Shown here piece by piece: positions 7,781 to 16,183 of a DNA stretch of 26,220 nucleotides. The position numbers were made by a program, and so were the translations under genes. Every line of letters begins with the position of its first letter. The first letter of the stretch is position 1. Source of the stretch: DASPLX01 sp035627375 (GTDB lineage Bacteria > Pseudomonadota > Gammaproteobacteria > Burkholderiales > Burkholderiaceae_D); NCBI GenBank assembly GCA_035627375.1, contig DASPLX010000016.1, positions 1 through 26,220 of the forward strand. Direction: 5' to 3'. The notes beneath the pieces are model-generated. The model did not search any database. It saw nothing but the letters and a program-made list of their open reading frames with translations, and was not told the origin of the DNA.

Positions 7781-9259
7781 ATGCGCATATTTTCGGAAAA
7801 ATACCGGCTGCTCGGGTGGCTCAGCACCGTGCTGATCGTCGGTTTTCTCGGCACCAGCATCGCCGGCTACATCGTGTCGCGCGACGCGATCCGCCAAGGC
7901 ATCGAAGAGCAGGCCCTGCCGCTGACCGGCGACAACATCTATTCCGAGATCCAGAAGGATCTGCTGCGCCCGGTCTTCATCTCCTCCCTGATGGCGCAAG
8001 ATACCTTCGTCCGCGACTGGGTGCTCGGCGGCGAAACCGATCCGACCCAGATCGAGCGCTACCTCAGGGAGATCAAGCAGCGCTACAACACGATTACGAG
8101 CTTCTTCATTTCCGAACGCACGCGCCGCTACTACTATGCCGATGGCATCCTGAAGACGGTGCAGGAAAACGAGCCGCGCGACAAATGGTATTTCCGCGTG
8201 CGCGCCATGAAGGAAGCCTATGAGACCAATGTCGATCCCGACATGGCGAACCGCGACGCGATGACGATCTTCATCAACTACCGCGTGCTCGACTACGACG
8301 GCAATTTTCTCGGCGTGGCGGGCGTCGGCCTGACCTTCGACACCGTCACCCGCATTCTCGACAGCTACCAGTCGCGCTTTCATCGCTCGGTCTATTTCAT
8401 CGACAAGGACGGCAATGTCGTGCTGACCGGGAAATCGATGAAGCGGATGCAGGGTTCGATCCGCGGGCTGCCCGGCATCGGCCAGGTCGCGGGGCGCATC
8501 CTCACGCAGTCCGCCGTCCCGACCCATCTCGAGTACAAATCCGACCACGCGACCGTCCTGGTGAACTCGCGCTTCATCCCCGAACTCGGCTGGTACCTGG
8601 TGGTCGAGCAGGACGTCAGCGACGACGTCAAGCCGGTGCAGCAGGTCTTCGCTCTCAATCTCGGCATCTCCGCCGTCATCACGCTGCTGGTGCTGGCGAC
8701 CACGCTGCTGGCCGTGAATCACTATCAGCGGCGGCTCGAGCACGTCGCCACCACCGATGCCTTGACCGGATTGCTGAACCGCCAGGCGTTCGAGATCCTG
8801 TTCCGGCAATCGCTGCTCGATGTCGACCGCCACGGCAAGCCGCTGTCGGCGATCCTGTTCGACATCGACTTGTTCAAGCATATCAACGACACCCACGGCC
8901 ACCTGGCCGGCGACCAGGTGCTGCATACGATCGGCCAGCTGGCGCGCAGAGCGGTGCGCGAGAACGACATCGTCGCGCGCTGGGGCGGCGAAGAATTCAT
9001 GATCCTGCTGCGCGACTGTCCGCTCGAGGTGGCATGCAAGGTCGCCGAGAACCTGCGCAGCGCGATCGAGAACCATGACTTCCAGCTCGCCAAGACACCG
9101 GAGCCGGTGACCGTCAGCCTCGGCGTGGCCGAATACGCGCTGCAGGAAACCCAGTCCGGCTTCTTCCTGCGCGCCGATAAGGCGCTGTATGACGCCAAGG
9201 CCGGCGGCCGCAACCGCATCCACGTGTCGCCGGCCAGCCAGGCGCACGAGGGACAGTAG
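7781..9259 (+). CDS. Membrane diguanylate cyclase with periplasmic dCACHE-type sensor (GGDEF)
   Basis: This 492-residue protein should make cyclic di-GMP from two GTP in response to a periplasmic signal. A transmembrane helix at about 10-31 and a second at about 293-313 bracket a 260-residue periplasmic region with CACHE-like features (FFISERTRRYYYADG, VDPDMANRDAMTIFINYRVLD). The C-terminal domain begins with TTDALTGLLNRQAF and carries metal-binding Asp361 in FDIDLFKHIND and the active-site loop GGEEF at 402-406. Arg393-Glu-Asn-Asp396, five residues before the loop, is the RxxD inhibitory site, so product inhibition is expected. The start follows a strong GGGAGGGAGG site. No EAL domain is present, so I expect synthesis only. 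It is divergent from the LivJ-type gene and 93 bp upstream of the MFS gene. Confidence 0.94.
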   Translation: MRIFSEKYRLLGWLSTVLIVGFLGTSIAGYIVSRDAIRQGIEEQALPLTGDNIYSEIQKDLLRPVFISSLMAQDTFVRDWVLGGETDPTQIERYLREIKQRYNTITSFFISERTRRYYYADGILKTVQENEPRDKWYFRVRAMKEAYETNVDPDMANRDAMTIFINYRVLDYDGNFLGVAGVGLTFDTVTRILDSYQSRFHRSVYFIDKDGNVVLTGKSMKRMQGSIRGLPGIGQVAGRILTQSAVPTHLEYKSDHATVLVNSRFIPELGWYLVVEQDVSDDVKPVQQVFALNLGISAVITLLVLATTLLAVNHYQRRLEHVATTDALTGLLNRQAFEILFRQSLLDVDRHGKPLSAILFDIDLFKHINDTHGHLAGDQVLHTIGQLARRAVRENDIVARWGGEEFMILLRDCPLEVACKVAENLRSAIENHDFQLAKTPEPVTVSLGVAEYALQETQSGFFLRADKALYDAKAGGRNRIHVSPASQAHEGQ

Positions 9260-9352
9260 GCGGGCGCACCGAGACGGTCCGCTGCAGGAATCGCGCCGAC
9301 GCAATACACTTTCGCTTTGCATACCGATTCGCGTTCCGTCACACCGCCGCGC

Positions 9353-10510
9353 ATGCCTTTCGACTCCTCCGCCTTCGTCGCCGCCGAACTGCCTTCGCGC
9401 ATGCGGCGCGCGGCCGCGCCACTGCAATTCTTCTTGCTCGGCATGGTGATCGCAACCTGGGCCGCGCGCATCCCGGCGCTGCGCGACGCGCTGCAACTGA
9501 GCGCGGCGCAACTCGGCGTAGTGCTGTTGAGCGGCGGCGTGGGCGCCGTATTGTCGTTTCCGCTCGCTGCCGGCTTGATCGCCCGCGCCGGCGCGCGCCG
9601 CGCCACCTTGTACTCGGGGCTCGGCCTGCTGTTGGCGCTGCCCGCCGTCGCCGCGGCGCCGGACATGCCGCTCTTGATGGCGGCCATGGTCGCGTTCGGC
9701 GCGGCGGCGAGCTGCTTCGACGTCGCGATCAACGCCGCCGCCGCCGAGGCCGAAAGGGTGGCCGGCCGCTCGATCATGTCGCTATTGCATGCCTGGTTCT
9801 GCCTGGGGACGTTCGGCGGCGCGTTGTCCGGCGGCGCCGTCGCCGGCGCCGGCATCGCGCCGCTGGCGCATTACGGCGCGACAGCGCTGCTGCTGGCGCT
9901 ACCGCTCGCCCTGGCGTTCCGCGCTTTGCCGTGCGATCGGCCCGACGCCACGGCGGGCAAGAAGCGCTTCGCGGTGCCGCACGGCCCGTTGATCGCGCTC
10001 GGCGTCATCGGCTTTTGCGGGGCCGTCGCGGAAGGCTCGATCACGGACTGGAGCGGCATTTACATGAAGGATCAATTGCGCGTGAGCGACGGCGTCGCGC
10101 CGCTCGCCTTTGCCGCGTTCTCGGCCATGATGTTCGGCATGCGCCTGGTCGCCGATCGGTTGAAGGACCGCTTCGGCGCGCGCCGCATCGTCGCCGCCGG
10201 CGCGGCGCTGGCCGCCCTCGCCATCTTCGGCGCGGCGGCCGCGATCGACGTGGCGTCGACGATCGCCTGCTTCGCCGCGGCCGGCGCCGGACTGGCCGCG
10301 GTGTTCCCGTTCGTGTTCAGTGCCGCGGGACGGCACGGCGCGACGGCGCTGGCCGGCGTCGCCACCATGGGATACAGCGGCGGCCTGATCGGCCCGCCCG
10401 TCATCGGTTTCATCGCGCACGGCTTCGGCCTGCAGGCGGCGCTGGCCTTCGTCGGCCTGCTATCCGCCGCCATCGCCGCCGCGGCGCTCAAGTCAAGCTG
10501 GTTGGAATGA
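9353..10510 (+). CDS. MFS transporter (YbjJ-like)
   Basis: This is a polytopic inner-membrane protein of 385 residues with about twelve hydrophobic segments. The first (FFLLGMVIATWAARIPALRDAL) and the following loop RAGARRATLYSGLGLL resemble the MFS A-motif region. The WAARIPALRD and GSITDWSGIYMKD segments recall the YbjJ-type MFS subgroup, whose substrates are mostly unknown. No substrate is assigned. I use the ATG at 9353, because an upstream TTG at 9317 would add residues without homologous character; neither has a clear ribosome site. Only 19 bp separate it from the dioxygenase gene downstream, so the two are probably cotranscribed. Confidence 0.88.
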   Translation: MPFDSSAFVAAELPSRMRRAAAPLQFFLLGMVIATWAARIPALRDALQLSAAQLGVVLLSGGVGAVLSFPLAAGLIARAGARRATLYSGLGLLLALPAVAAAPDMPLLMAAMVAFGAAASCFDVAINAAAAEAERVAGRSIMSLLHAWFCLGTFGGALSGGAVAGAGIAPLAHYGATALLLALPLALAFRALPCDRPDATAGKKRFAVPHGPLIALGVIGFCGAVAEGSITDWSGIYMKDQLRVSDGVAPLAFAAFSAMMFGMRLVADRLKDRFGARRIVAAGAALAALAIFGAAAAIDVASTIACFAAAGAGLAAVFPFVFSAAGRHGATALAGVATMGYSGGLIGPPVIGFIAHGFGLQAALAFVGLLSAAIAAAALKSSWLE

Positions 10511-10529
10511 ATTCGACAAGGGAGTAGAC

Positions 10530-11288
10530 ATGCTTTCGCAACAGGAAATGCGGCAATTCGAACAAGACGGCTACCTGGTGTTCCGGCAATTGGCAGCGCG
10601 GGCGGAATGCGAGGAAATGCGCAGCGTCGCCACGGCGCATGTGCAGGACGCTACGCCGCCGGTGGAGTACGAAGCCGAGGTCGGCTATCCCGGCGCCCCG
10701 CGCTCGCTCGACGCGCCGGGCGGCAGGACGATACGCCGGCTGCGCGCCGCCTATCATCGCCATCCGGTATTCGCCGGCTGGGCGCGCGATCCGCGCCTGG
10801 TCCAAAGGCTGGCGCAACTGTTCGGCGAAGACATCGTGCTGACGCTGGCGCACCACAACTGCGTGATGACCAAGCATCCCGACTTCGGCACCGCCACCGG
10901 CTGGCACCGCGATATCCGCTATTGGTCGTTCGCGCAACCCGATCTGATTTCCGTCTGGCTCGCGCTCGGCGGCGAAACCGCCGGCAACGGCGCGTTGAAG
11001 GTCATTCCCGGTTCGCACCGTCTGGCGCTCGCGCCGGGCCAACTCGACGAACTCGACTTCCTGCGCCCCGACGTCGAGGCCAACCAGCCGCTGTTCGCGC
11101 AAGGCATCACGCTCGAATTGCAGCAAGGCGATGTCGTGTTCTTCCACAGCCGGCTGTTCCATGCCGCCGGCCGCAACGGCAGCGACCGGGTCAAGATGTC
11201 GCTGGTGTTCGCCTACCACGGCCACAGCAATCACCCGCTCGCCGGCAGCAAGTCGGCCGCCGCGGGCGAAGTCGAACTCGGGTCATGA
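10530..11288 (+). CDS. Phytanoyl-CoA dioxygenase (PhyH) family Fe(II)/2-oxoglutarate oxygenase
   Basis: This 252-residue protein has the PhyH jelly-roll oxygenase signature. Iron ligands are His126 and Asp128 (WHRDIRYW) and distal His211 (LFHAAGRN). Arg220 is a candidate for holding the 2-oxoglutarate carboxylate. The segment KVIPGSHR, with LQQGDVVFFHSRLFH, is typical of the family. These enzymes hydroxylate small molecules or acyl-CoA thioesters using O2 and 2-oxoglutarate; the substrate is not evident here. The ATG follows AGGGAG at good spacing. It lies 19 bp downstream of the MFS gene and probably shares its transcript, so the oxygenase may modify a compound handled by that transporter (inference). 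Its 3' end is 42 bp from the convergent Lrp/AsnC gene. Confidence 0.92.
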   Translation: MLSQQEMRQFEQDGYLVFRQLAARAECEEMRSVATAHVQDATPPVEYEAEVGYPGAPRSLDAPGGRTIRRLRAAYHRHPVFAGWARDPRLVQRLAQLFGEDIVLTLAHHNCVMTKHPDFGTATGWHRDIRYWSFAQPDLISVWLALGGETAGNGALKVIPGSHRLALAPGQLDELDFLRPDVEANQPLFAQGITLELQQGDVVFFHSRLFHAAGRNGSDRVKMSLVFAYHGHSNHPLAGSKSAAAGEVELGS

Positions 11289-11330
11289 CGTTGAGCGGTT
11301 CGAGGGTCAGTTCGAGGGTTGCGGCGCCCC

Positions 11331-11804
11331 TCAACCCGCTCCAAGCCGAACGTAGTCGAGCGGCAGCGCGGTCGTGCTTTTCAAGACTTCCATCGCGAAG
11401 CTCGAGCTGACGTCCTGCAGTTCGATCGCCTTCACCAGTTTCTTGTATACGCGGTCGTAGCCGGCGATATCCGGCACGCAGACCTTGAGCAGGTAGTCGA
11501 TGTCGCCGCTCATACGATAGATCTCCACGATCTCCGGAATGTCGCCGGTCGCCTGGATGAAGCGCTGCATCCAGGCTTCGTTGTGCTGGCTGGTCTTGAC
11601 CGAGACGAACACGGTGACGCCGAGATTGAGCTTGGCCGGATCGCACAACACGACCTGCCGCTTGATCACCCCTTCCTCGCGCAGCTTCTGCACGCGCCGC
11701 CAGCAAGGCGTCGCCGATAGGTTGACCGCCTGCGCCAACTCCGTCAACGGCAGCTCGCCATTCCGCTGCAAAAGGGAGAGAATTTCCAAATCCTTTTTGT
11801 CCAT
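11331..11804 (-). CDS. Lrp/AsnC family transcriptional regulator
   Basis: This 157-residue regulator starts with a winged helix-turn-helix (LTELAQAVNLSATPCWRRVQKLREEGVI, about residues 20-48). It ends with an Lrp-type RAM/ACT-like ligand domain from about residue 65, including YRMSGDIDYLLKVCVPDIAGYD, where small effectors, often amino acids, bind. Members form dimers and higher multimers and usually control their own gene and a neighbour. The ATG at 11804 has only a weak ribosome site but starts the family-typical DKKDLEILSLLQRNGEL. The AT-rich DNA upstream suits an autoregulated promoter and is shared with the divergent DUF6356 gene. Regulation of the convergent dioxygenase/MFS pair is possible but not shown. 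Confidence 0.94.
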   Translation of the reverse strand: MDKKDLEILSLLQRNGELPLTELAQAVNLSATPCWRRVQKLREEGVIKRQVVLCDPAKLNLGVTVFVSVKTSQHNEAWMQRFIQATGDIPEIVEIYRMSGDIDYLLKVCVPDIAGYDRVYKKLVKAIELQDVSSSFAMEVLKSTTALPLDYVRLGAG

Positions 11805-11914
11805 GCAAGGATTTAAACAGAAAATCCATTTTTGTAGGAATTTTTTCTAAATTTTAGCCGATACTGATGAAAATTTGAAAACCCGTTCTTGGCCCGCGAC
11901 CCTACAATGCGGGC
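11805..11914. promoter_or_regulatory. AT-rich divergent promoter region (Lrp/AsnC and DUF6356 genes)
   Basis: About 75 bases from 11805 are unusually AT-rich for this window, with several A and T runs, as expected of Lrp-type sites. On the minus strand a TTCAAA / 17 nt / TAAAAT pair could be the regulator promoter. On the plus strand TACAAT at 11903-11908 sits only 6 bp before the DUF6356 ATG. Its nearest -35-like hexamer, TTGAAA at 11875, is 22 bp away, which is too far for a standard pair. Confidence 0.4.
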
Positions 11915-12184
11915 ATGAAAAAATTCCTCGCTCCTTTCACCGAACATCCGGCCAGCGTCGGGGAAGGCTATTTCACCCACATGGCGATGGCTACCGGATT
12001 CGGAATACGCATGATCGCTTGCGGCCTGGCCTGCCTGATCCATGCCGTGTTGCCTTTCCTGTTCGTCACGGTCGGCCGCGACACGATCACACGGCTGCAC
12101 GACAAGATGGTTGTCAATCGCAGCCGCCACGCGCAATCGACGGCGCGCGAGAACGCGGCGGGTTCCTCGCGACCATCGCGCTGA
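11915..12184 (+). CDS. DUF6356 family small membrane protein
   Basis: This 89-residue protein has the DUF6356 pattern: FTEHPASVGEGYFTHMAMATGFGIRMIACGLACLIHAVLPFLF, then a hydrophilic end. The central stretch from about residue 25 to 53 is one long hydrophobic segment or a hairpin, so the protein should sit in the inner membrane. The N-terminal His-Pro, Gly-Glu and His pattern is conserved in the family as I remember it; the function is unknown. No clear Shine-Dalgarno precedes the ATG, and a TACAAT box lies so close that a leaderless message is possible. The last 25 residues are polar and low in character. Confidence 0.8.
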   Translation: MKKFLAPFTEHPASVGEGYFTHMAMATGFGIRMIACGLACLIHAVLPFLFVTVGRDTITRLHDKMVVNRSRHAQSTARENAAGSSRPSR

Positions 12185-12193
12185 AGACATCGC

Positions 12194-12227
12194 GGATGCC
12201 GGCCGGCATTCCCCGCTCCCCGGGGAA
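12194..12227 (+). other. Tandem short hairpins after the DUF6356 gene
   Basis: Ten bases after the stop, ATGCCGGCCGGCAT (12196-12209) is a perfect palindrome, followed at once by TTCCCC-N7-GGGGAA (12209-12227). There is no T-run, so this is not a standard intrinsic terminator. It may slow or partly end transcription before the DUF748-like gene. Confidence 0.35.
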
Positions 12228-12282
12228 CTTGCACGTGAGAAAATAACGCCACCCCCATCAACACGGCAGGCATGAAGCGGCA

Positions 12283-13383
12283 ATGAAGCGCGGATTCAAA
12301 CGTTTTGCGGTCGGCGCGGCGATCGCGCTCGCGGTTCTGGGCGGAGCGGCGGCAGCCGGACTGCATTTCGCGGCCAAGGCGCTGCGGCAGCAGGTGCAGC
12401 AGGCGCTCGGCGCCGACAGCGAGGTCGGCGAGATCGTGGTCGGCTGGTCGGCGATCGAAGCGCGCGGGGTGCGCATCCGCGCGCCGCAAGGCTGGCCCGC
12501 CGCGGATACCTTGCGCGCGGAACGCATCGTCGTCGCGCCCGATCTGCTCAGCCTGCTCTCGTCCGACATCCGCGTGCGACGCATCACGGTCGAGGCTGCC
12601 TACCTGTCGGTCTGGCGCACGCGCGACGCCCGCCTGCGCCTGCTGCCGAGCCTGCTCGAGAACCGGAAGCCGGCGCCGGTTAGCGGTTCCGCCCCGGCGC
12701 CGCAGGTCCACATCGGCACTGTCGAGTTGCGCGGCGGCGTGGTGGAATTCTTCGACAGCAGCGTACGCCAGCCTCCACATAGGCTGCGCCTGGAACAGTT
12801 GGAAGCGGAAGTCGACGACTTGCGGGTGCCGGACTTGTCGGGGCGCACCGGCATCCGGCTCGCCGGCGTCGTCAAGGGCGTGCGCCGGGACGGCACGTTA
12901 TCCCTCAGGGGTTGGCTGGAACTGGCCGACAGGAATTCCCAACTGGCCAGCACCCTGCGCGGCGTCGATCTGGTGGCGCTGCAGCCTTACCTGATCAAGG
13001 CGTCCGAGACCGGCGTCAGGCGCGGCACGCTCGATCTCGACCTGACGTCGTCGGTGCGCGGCAACCGCCTCCATGCTCCCGGCAAGGTGACGCTGACCGG
13101 ACTGGAACTGGCGCCCGCCAAGAGTGCGTTCGGCACCTTCATGGGCGTGCCGCGGCAGGCGGTGGTGGCGGCGCTGAAGAACCGCAACGACCAGATCACT
13201 GTGCCGTTCACGCTCGACGGCAACCTGAACGATCCGCAATTCTCGCTCAACGACAGTTTCGCCGGGCGCGTGGGGACGGCGGCGGCGGAAACGCTCGGCA
13301 TCGGCATCGAAGGCTTGACGCGCAACGTCGGCAATGCGGCCGAGGGCCTGGGCAATACCGTCAAACGCTTGTTCGGCAAGTAG
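12283..13383 (+). CDS. AsmA/DUF748-like envelope protein
   Basis: This 366-residue protein has an N-terminal membrane anchor (about residues 8-30, AVGAAIALAVLGGAAAAGLHF) and a large periplasmic body. The body is built of beta-rich repeats with the DUF748/AsmA-like segments VRIRAPQGWPAADTLRAERIVV and VHIGTVELRGGVVEFFD, and ends with FTLDGNLNDPQFSLNDSF, a signature of that group. AsmA-type proteins are linked to lipid transport between membranes and to outer-membrane integrity, so a similar envelope role is inferred. The C-terminal helix with NVGNAAEGLGNTVKRLFGK is amphipathic. A short frame starting at 12271 stops within four codons and is ignored. The gene ends 11 bp from the convergent MgtC-type gene. 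Confidence 0.82.
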   Translation: MKRGFKRFAVGAAIALAVLGGAAAAGLHFAAKALRQQVQQALGADSEVGEIVVGWSAIEARGVRIRAPQGWPAADTLRAERIVVAPDLLSLLSSDIRVRRITVEAAYLSVWRTRDARLRLLPSLLENRKPAPVSGSAPAPQVHIGTVELRGGVVEFFDSSVRQPPHRLRLEQLEAEVDDLRVPDLSGRTGIRLAGVVKGVRRDGTLSLRGWLELADRNSQLASTLRGVDLVALQPYLIKASETGVRRGTLDLDLTSSVRGNRLHAPGKVTLTGLELAPAKSAFGTFMGVPRQAVVAALKNRNDQITVPFTLDGNLNDPQFSLNDSFAGRVGTAAAETLGIGIEGLTRNVGNAAEGLGNTVKRLFGK

Positions 13384-13394
13384 GCGGCAGGCGG

Positions 13395-14138
13395 TCAGTT
13401 GCGCGCGTGGGAGAGGTGGAATCTTTCGATGCCGTTGCGCCGCGACAGCTCGCGCGCCAGTTCGCTGATCGGCGCGCCGCTGTGTCGGTTGAGCGCGACG
13501 GCGACGAAACGCCATTCGAGCGAGCCGTCCACGCTGGAGATCGAAATCGAGCCGGTGGCGATGATGTAGCCGCGTTCGAGCGCCAGCTTGCGCAACTCCG
13601 CCTCCTCGGGCATGTGATCGCGCTTGAATTGCAGCGTGATCGCGACGGCATGCCGCGCCGGCAGCCATTGCTCGATCTTCGACACGCCGATCATGCAACC
13701 GGCCGACAGCAGCGCCAGCAGGATCGCCGAGGCATAGAAGCCGACGCCGATCAGCACGCCCACCGACGATACGGCCCAGATCGACGCCGAGGTCGTCAAT
13801 CCGCTGATGTTGAAACCTTCCTTCATGATCACGCCGGCGCACAGGAAGCCGATGCCGGTGGTGATGCCCTGGATGATGCGGGTCGGATCGGCGCCGGCCA
13901 GCACGCCGGTATAGCCGCCGAACCAGTGATCGGGATAGCCGGCGATCACGGTCAGCGCCGCCGACGCCATGCAGACCAGGCCGTAGGTGCGCATGCCGGC
14001 CGCGCGGCCGTGATACGAGCGTTCATAGCCGACCACCAGGCCGAGCAGCAGGGCGCCGAGGATATTGAGGAAGATGAGCGCATTGGTGGTCAGGGCTGTA
14101 CCGGACCAATAGGCTGCCAGGGTCTCGTAGGACGGCAT
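13395..14138 (-). CDS. MgtC/SapB family membrane protein
   Basis: This 247-residue protein has about five transmembrane segments in its N-terminal two-thirds and a soluble C-terminal domain from about residue 165. The family core is plain: LGLVVGYERSYHGRAAGMRTYGLVCM, then GIGFLCAGVIMKEG and LTTSASIWAVSSVGVLIGVGFY. MgtC in Salmonella inhibits the F-type ATP synthase and helps survival in low Mg2+ and in macrophages, but most environmental members are uncharacterised and no target can be named here. I chose the ATG at 14138, where the family homology begins, with GAGGAGAG upstream. An ATG 22 codons further upstream is possible. The open frame extends to 14579 but overlaps the end of the aminopeptidase gene. 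Confidence 0.9.
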   Translation of the reverse strand: MPSYETLAAYWSGTALTTNALIFLNILGALLLGLVVGYERSYHGRAAGMRTYGLVCMASAALTVIAGYPDHWFGGYTGVLAGADPTRIIQGITTGIGFLCAGVIMKEGFNISGLTTSASIWAVSSVGVLIGVGFYASAILLALLSAGCMIGVSKIEQWLPARHAVAITLQFKRDHMPEEAELRKLALERGYIIATGSISISSVDGSLEWRFVAVALNRHSGAPISELARELSRRNGIERFHLSHARN

Positions 14139-14285
14139 GGTCGACGACTCTCCTCTCGTTCTCCTGTTCTGCTTATGAAGCCATCTTCGCACGAAATCCA
14201 TGGCGCTCCTACCCTGACAGGCGTGCGCGGCCGCAATTGCGCCGCCGGCGCAACACGGCGCGCGCTCCGCCCGCGCGCGGCAATG

Positions 14286-14312
14286 AAAAAAGCCGGCAGG
14301 ATTGCCGGCTTT
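14286..14312 (-). terminator. Rho-independent terminator of the aminopeptidase P gene
   Basis: On the minus strand a 10-bp perfect stem, AAAGCCGGCA paired with TGCCGGCTTT around a 4-nt loop, is followed by further T residues. It starts about 20 bp after the aminopeptidase stop codon. This is the clearest intrinsic terminator in the window. Confidence 0.85.
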
Positions 14313-14332
14313 CGAGAGCACCGACGTTCGCG

Positions 14333-16141
14333 TTACAGCGCTTGCGTGCGCAATTCCAGCCACGCTTTCGCCGCGCCGTCGACCAACGGCGAGAGGCGCG
14401 CGCGCACCTCGGCGTGGTAGGCGTTGAGCCAGGCGATTTCGTCCGGGCGCAACAGCGTCGCGTCCAGGCAGCGGGTGTCGATCGGGCAGAGCGTGAGCGT
14501 TTCGAAGCGCAGGAATTCGCCGAACTCGGTGACGCCGGCCGGCTGGGCCAGGACCAGGTTCTCGACGCGGCAGCCCCATTTTCCGGGCCGGTAGATGCCG
14601 GGTTCGACCGAGGTGATCATGCCCGCTTCCATCGCGGTATGCGCTTCCGGCACGGCGCCGGAAATCGTCTGCGGGCCTTCATGCACGTTCAGGAAGTAAC
14701 CGACGCCGTGGCCGGTGCCGTGGCCGTAATCGATGCCGGCCGCCCAGATCGGCGCGCGCGCCAGCGCATCCAGCATCGGCCCCTTGGTGCCGCGCGGGAA
14801 TTGCGCCGACGACAAGGCGATCACGCCCTTCAGCACCAGCGTCACGTCGCGCTTCTGCTCGGCCGTCGGCTGGCCGATCGCGACCATCCGCGTGATGTCG
14901 GTCGTGCCGCCGAGATACTGGCCGCCGGAATCGATCAGCAGCAGGCCGTCGCCCTCGATCGTCGCATGCGCCGCCGGCGTGGCGCGGTAATGCGGCAGCG
15001 CGCCGTTCGGATTGAAGCCGGCGATCGTGCCGAAACTCGGGCAGACGAAGCCGGGGCGGCGGGCACGGGCGGCGGTGAGGCGCTCGTCGATCGTCAGTTC
15101 GGTGATGGTCTCGCGGCCGAGCGCCGCTTCGAGCCAGGCATAGAATTCGCACATCGCGGCGCCGTCCTGCTCCATCGCCTGGCGCACATGCGCGACCTCT
15201 TCCGCGGTCTTCTTCGATTTCGCGAAGGTGGTCGGATTGATCGCTTCCACGATCTTGACCGAGGCGCCGATCGCCTGCCGCAAACCGAGCGTCACGCGGC
15301 GCGGATCGATCAGCAGCGTCGCCTCCGGCGGCAAGGCGGCCAACGCGGCCGGCGCCTGCTCGTACGGCGCGACATCGACGCCGTCGTTCGCCAGCGATTC
15401 GCGCACGTCTTGCGGCACCTTGCCCTCCAGCACGAACAGCGTGGCGCGCTCCGCGCCGATCAAGGCATGGGCCACGAAGACGGGGTTGTAATTGACATCG
15501 GCTCCGCGCAGGTTGAACAGATAGGCGATGTCGTCGAGGGTCGAGATGAAATGCCAGCCGGCGCCCAGCTTGCCCATTTCGGCGCGTGTCTCGGCCAGCT
15601 TGGCCGCGCGGGGCTTGGTCGCGTGCGGTGCGACGTGTTCGTAGACGGGCGGGGTCGGCAGCGACGGACGCGGTTGCCAGACCTCGTCGAGCAGGTCGAG
15701 ATCGGTGCGCATCCGCACGCCGCGCGGCTGCAAGGCGTTTTCCAGCATGCGGGCGGCGGCCAGGCCGAGCACGGCGCCGTCGACGGCGAGCGTCTGCCCG
15801 TCCGCCAGCGTCTGCGCCAGCCAGTCGACATGCAACATGCTGTTGCCGGCCGGGATCTTCATCAGGTTGATGCCGGTGCCGGCCAGTTCGGTCTCGGCTT
15901 GCGACCAATAGCGGCTGTCGGCCCACAGGCCGGCGTAATCGGCGGTCACGATGAGCGTGCCCATGGAGCCGGTGAAACCGGACAACCATTCGCGCCCTTT
16001 CCAGCGCTCCGGCAGGTATTCCGACAGATGCGGATCGGCCGACGGCACGAGGCAGGCGTCGACCTGATGACGTTGCATGGCTGCGCGCAACTGCTGAATA
16101 CGGGCGCGGACGGCGGCTTGAGCGGAATGCAGAGTATCCAT
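14333..16141 (-). CDS. Aminopeptidase P family (Xaa-Pro) metallopeptidase, three-domain form
   Basis: This 602-residue cytosolic M24B peptidase should remove the N-terminal residue before proline. It has two creatinase-like N-terminal domains (about 1-300), the pita-bread catalytic domain (about 310-535) and a C-terminal extension, matching the long XPNPEP1-like form rather than the 440-residue E. coli PepP. Dinuclear metal ligands are all present: Asp404 (LLIDSGG), Asp415 (GGTTDITRM), His478 (HGTGHGVG), Glu513 (SVEPGIY) and Glu527 (CRVENL). Substrate-site His384 and His487 are also seen. The ATG at 16141 is preceded by AAGGAG. An extended -10 (TGGGATAAT) and a large palindrome lie just upstream. 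The gene stands alone and ends in a good terminator. Confidence 0.96.
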   Translation of the reverse strand: MDTLHSAQAAVRARIQQLRAAMQRHQVDACLVPSADPHLSEYLPERWKGREWLSGFTGSMGTLIVTADYAGLWADSRYWSQAETELAGTGINLMKIPAGNSMLHVDWLAQTLADGQTLAVDGAVLGLAAARMLENALQPRGVRMRTDLDLLDEVWQPRPSLPTPPVYEHVAPHATKPRAAKLAETRAEMGKLGAGWHFISTLDDIAYLFNLRGADVNYNPVFVAHALIGAERATLFVLEGKVPQDVRESLANDGVDVAPYEQAPAALAALPPEATLLIDPRRVTLGLRQAIGASVKIVEAINPTTFAKSKKTAEEVAHVRQAMEQDGAAMCEFYAWLEAALGRETITELTIDERLTAARARRPGFVCPSFGTIAGFNPNGALPHYRATPAAHATIEGDGLLLIDSGGQYLGGTTDITRMVAIGQPTAEQKRDVTLVLKGVIALSSAQFPRGTKGPMLDALARAPIWAAGIDYGHGTGHGVGYFLNVHEGPQTISGAVPEAHTAMEAGMITSVEPGIYRPGKWGCRVENLVLAQPAGVTEFGEFLRFETLTLCPIDTRCLDATLLRPDEIAWLNAYHAEVRARLSPLVDGAAKAWLELRTQAL

Positions 16142-16148
16142 AAGCTCC

Positions 16149-16175
16149 TTGAGCGTAAATATATTTACAGCTCAA
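16149..16175. promoter_or_regulatory. 27-bp near-perfect palindrome at the aminopeptidase P promoter
   Basis: A central 14-bp perfect palindrome, GTAAATATATTTAC (16155-16168), is flanked by TTGAGC and GCTCAA arms, with a single extra A at 16169. The right end touches the -10 box and the left end touches the ribosome site of the minus-strand gene. It therefore covers the predicted start point and is well placed to be a repressor operator. Confidence 0.55.
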
Positions 16176-16183
16176 TTATCCCA
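16175..16183 (-). promoter_or_regulatory. Extended -10 promoter element for aminopeptidase P
   Basis: On the minus strand TGGGATAAT has the TGn element and a hexamer with five of six matches to TATAAT. The predicted start near 16168 gives a leader of about 27 nt. No standard -35 is found at 17 bp. Confidence 0.45.

Noticed and set aside
7559..9511. Upstream extension of the LivJ-type frame into a 1025-residue protein
   Set aside because: The extra part is antisense to the diguanylate cyclase. The signal peptide and GAGGAGAG ribosome site define the true start at 7558.
11292..11344. Imperfect hairpin with the direct repeat TTCGAGGGT between the dioxygenase and Lrp/AsnC genes
   Set aside because: Stems need bulges, there is no T-run on either strand, and part lies within the regulator gene, so I could not support a terminator call.
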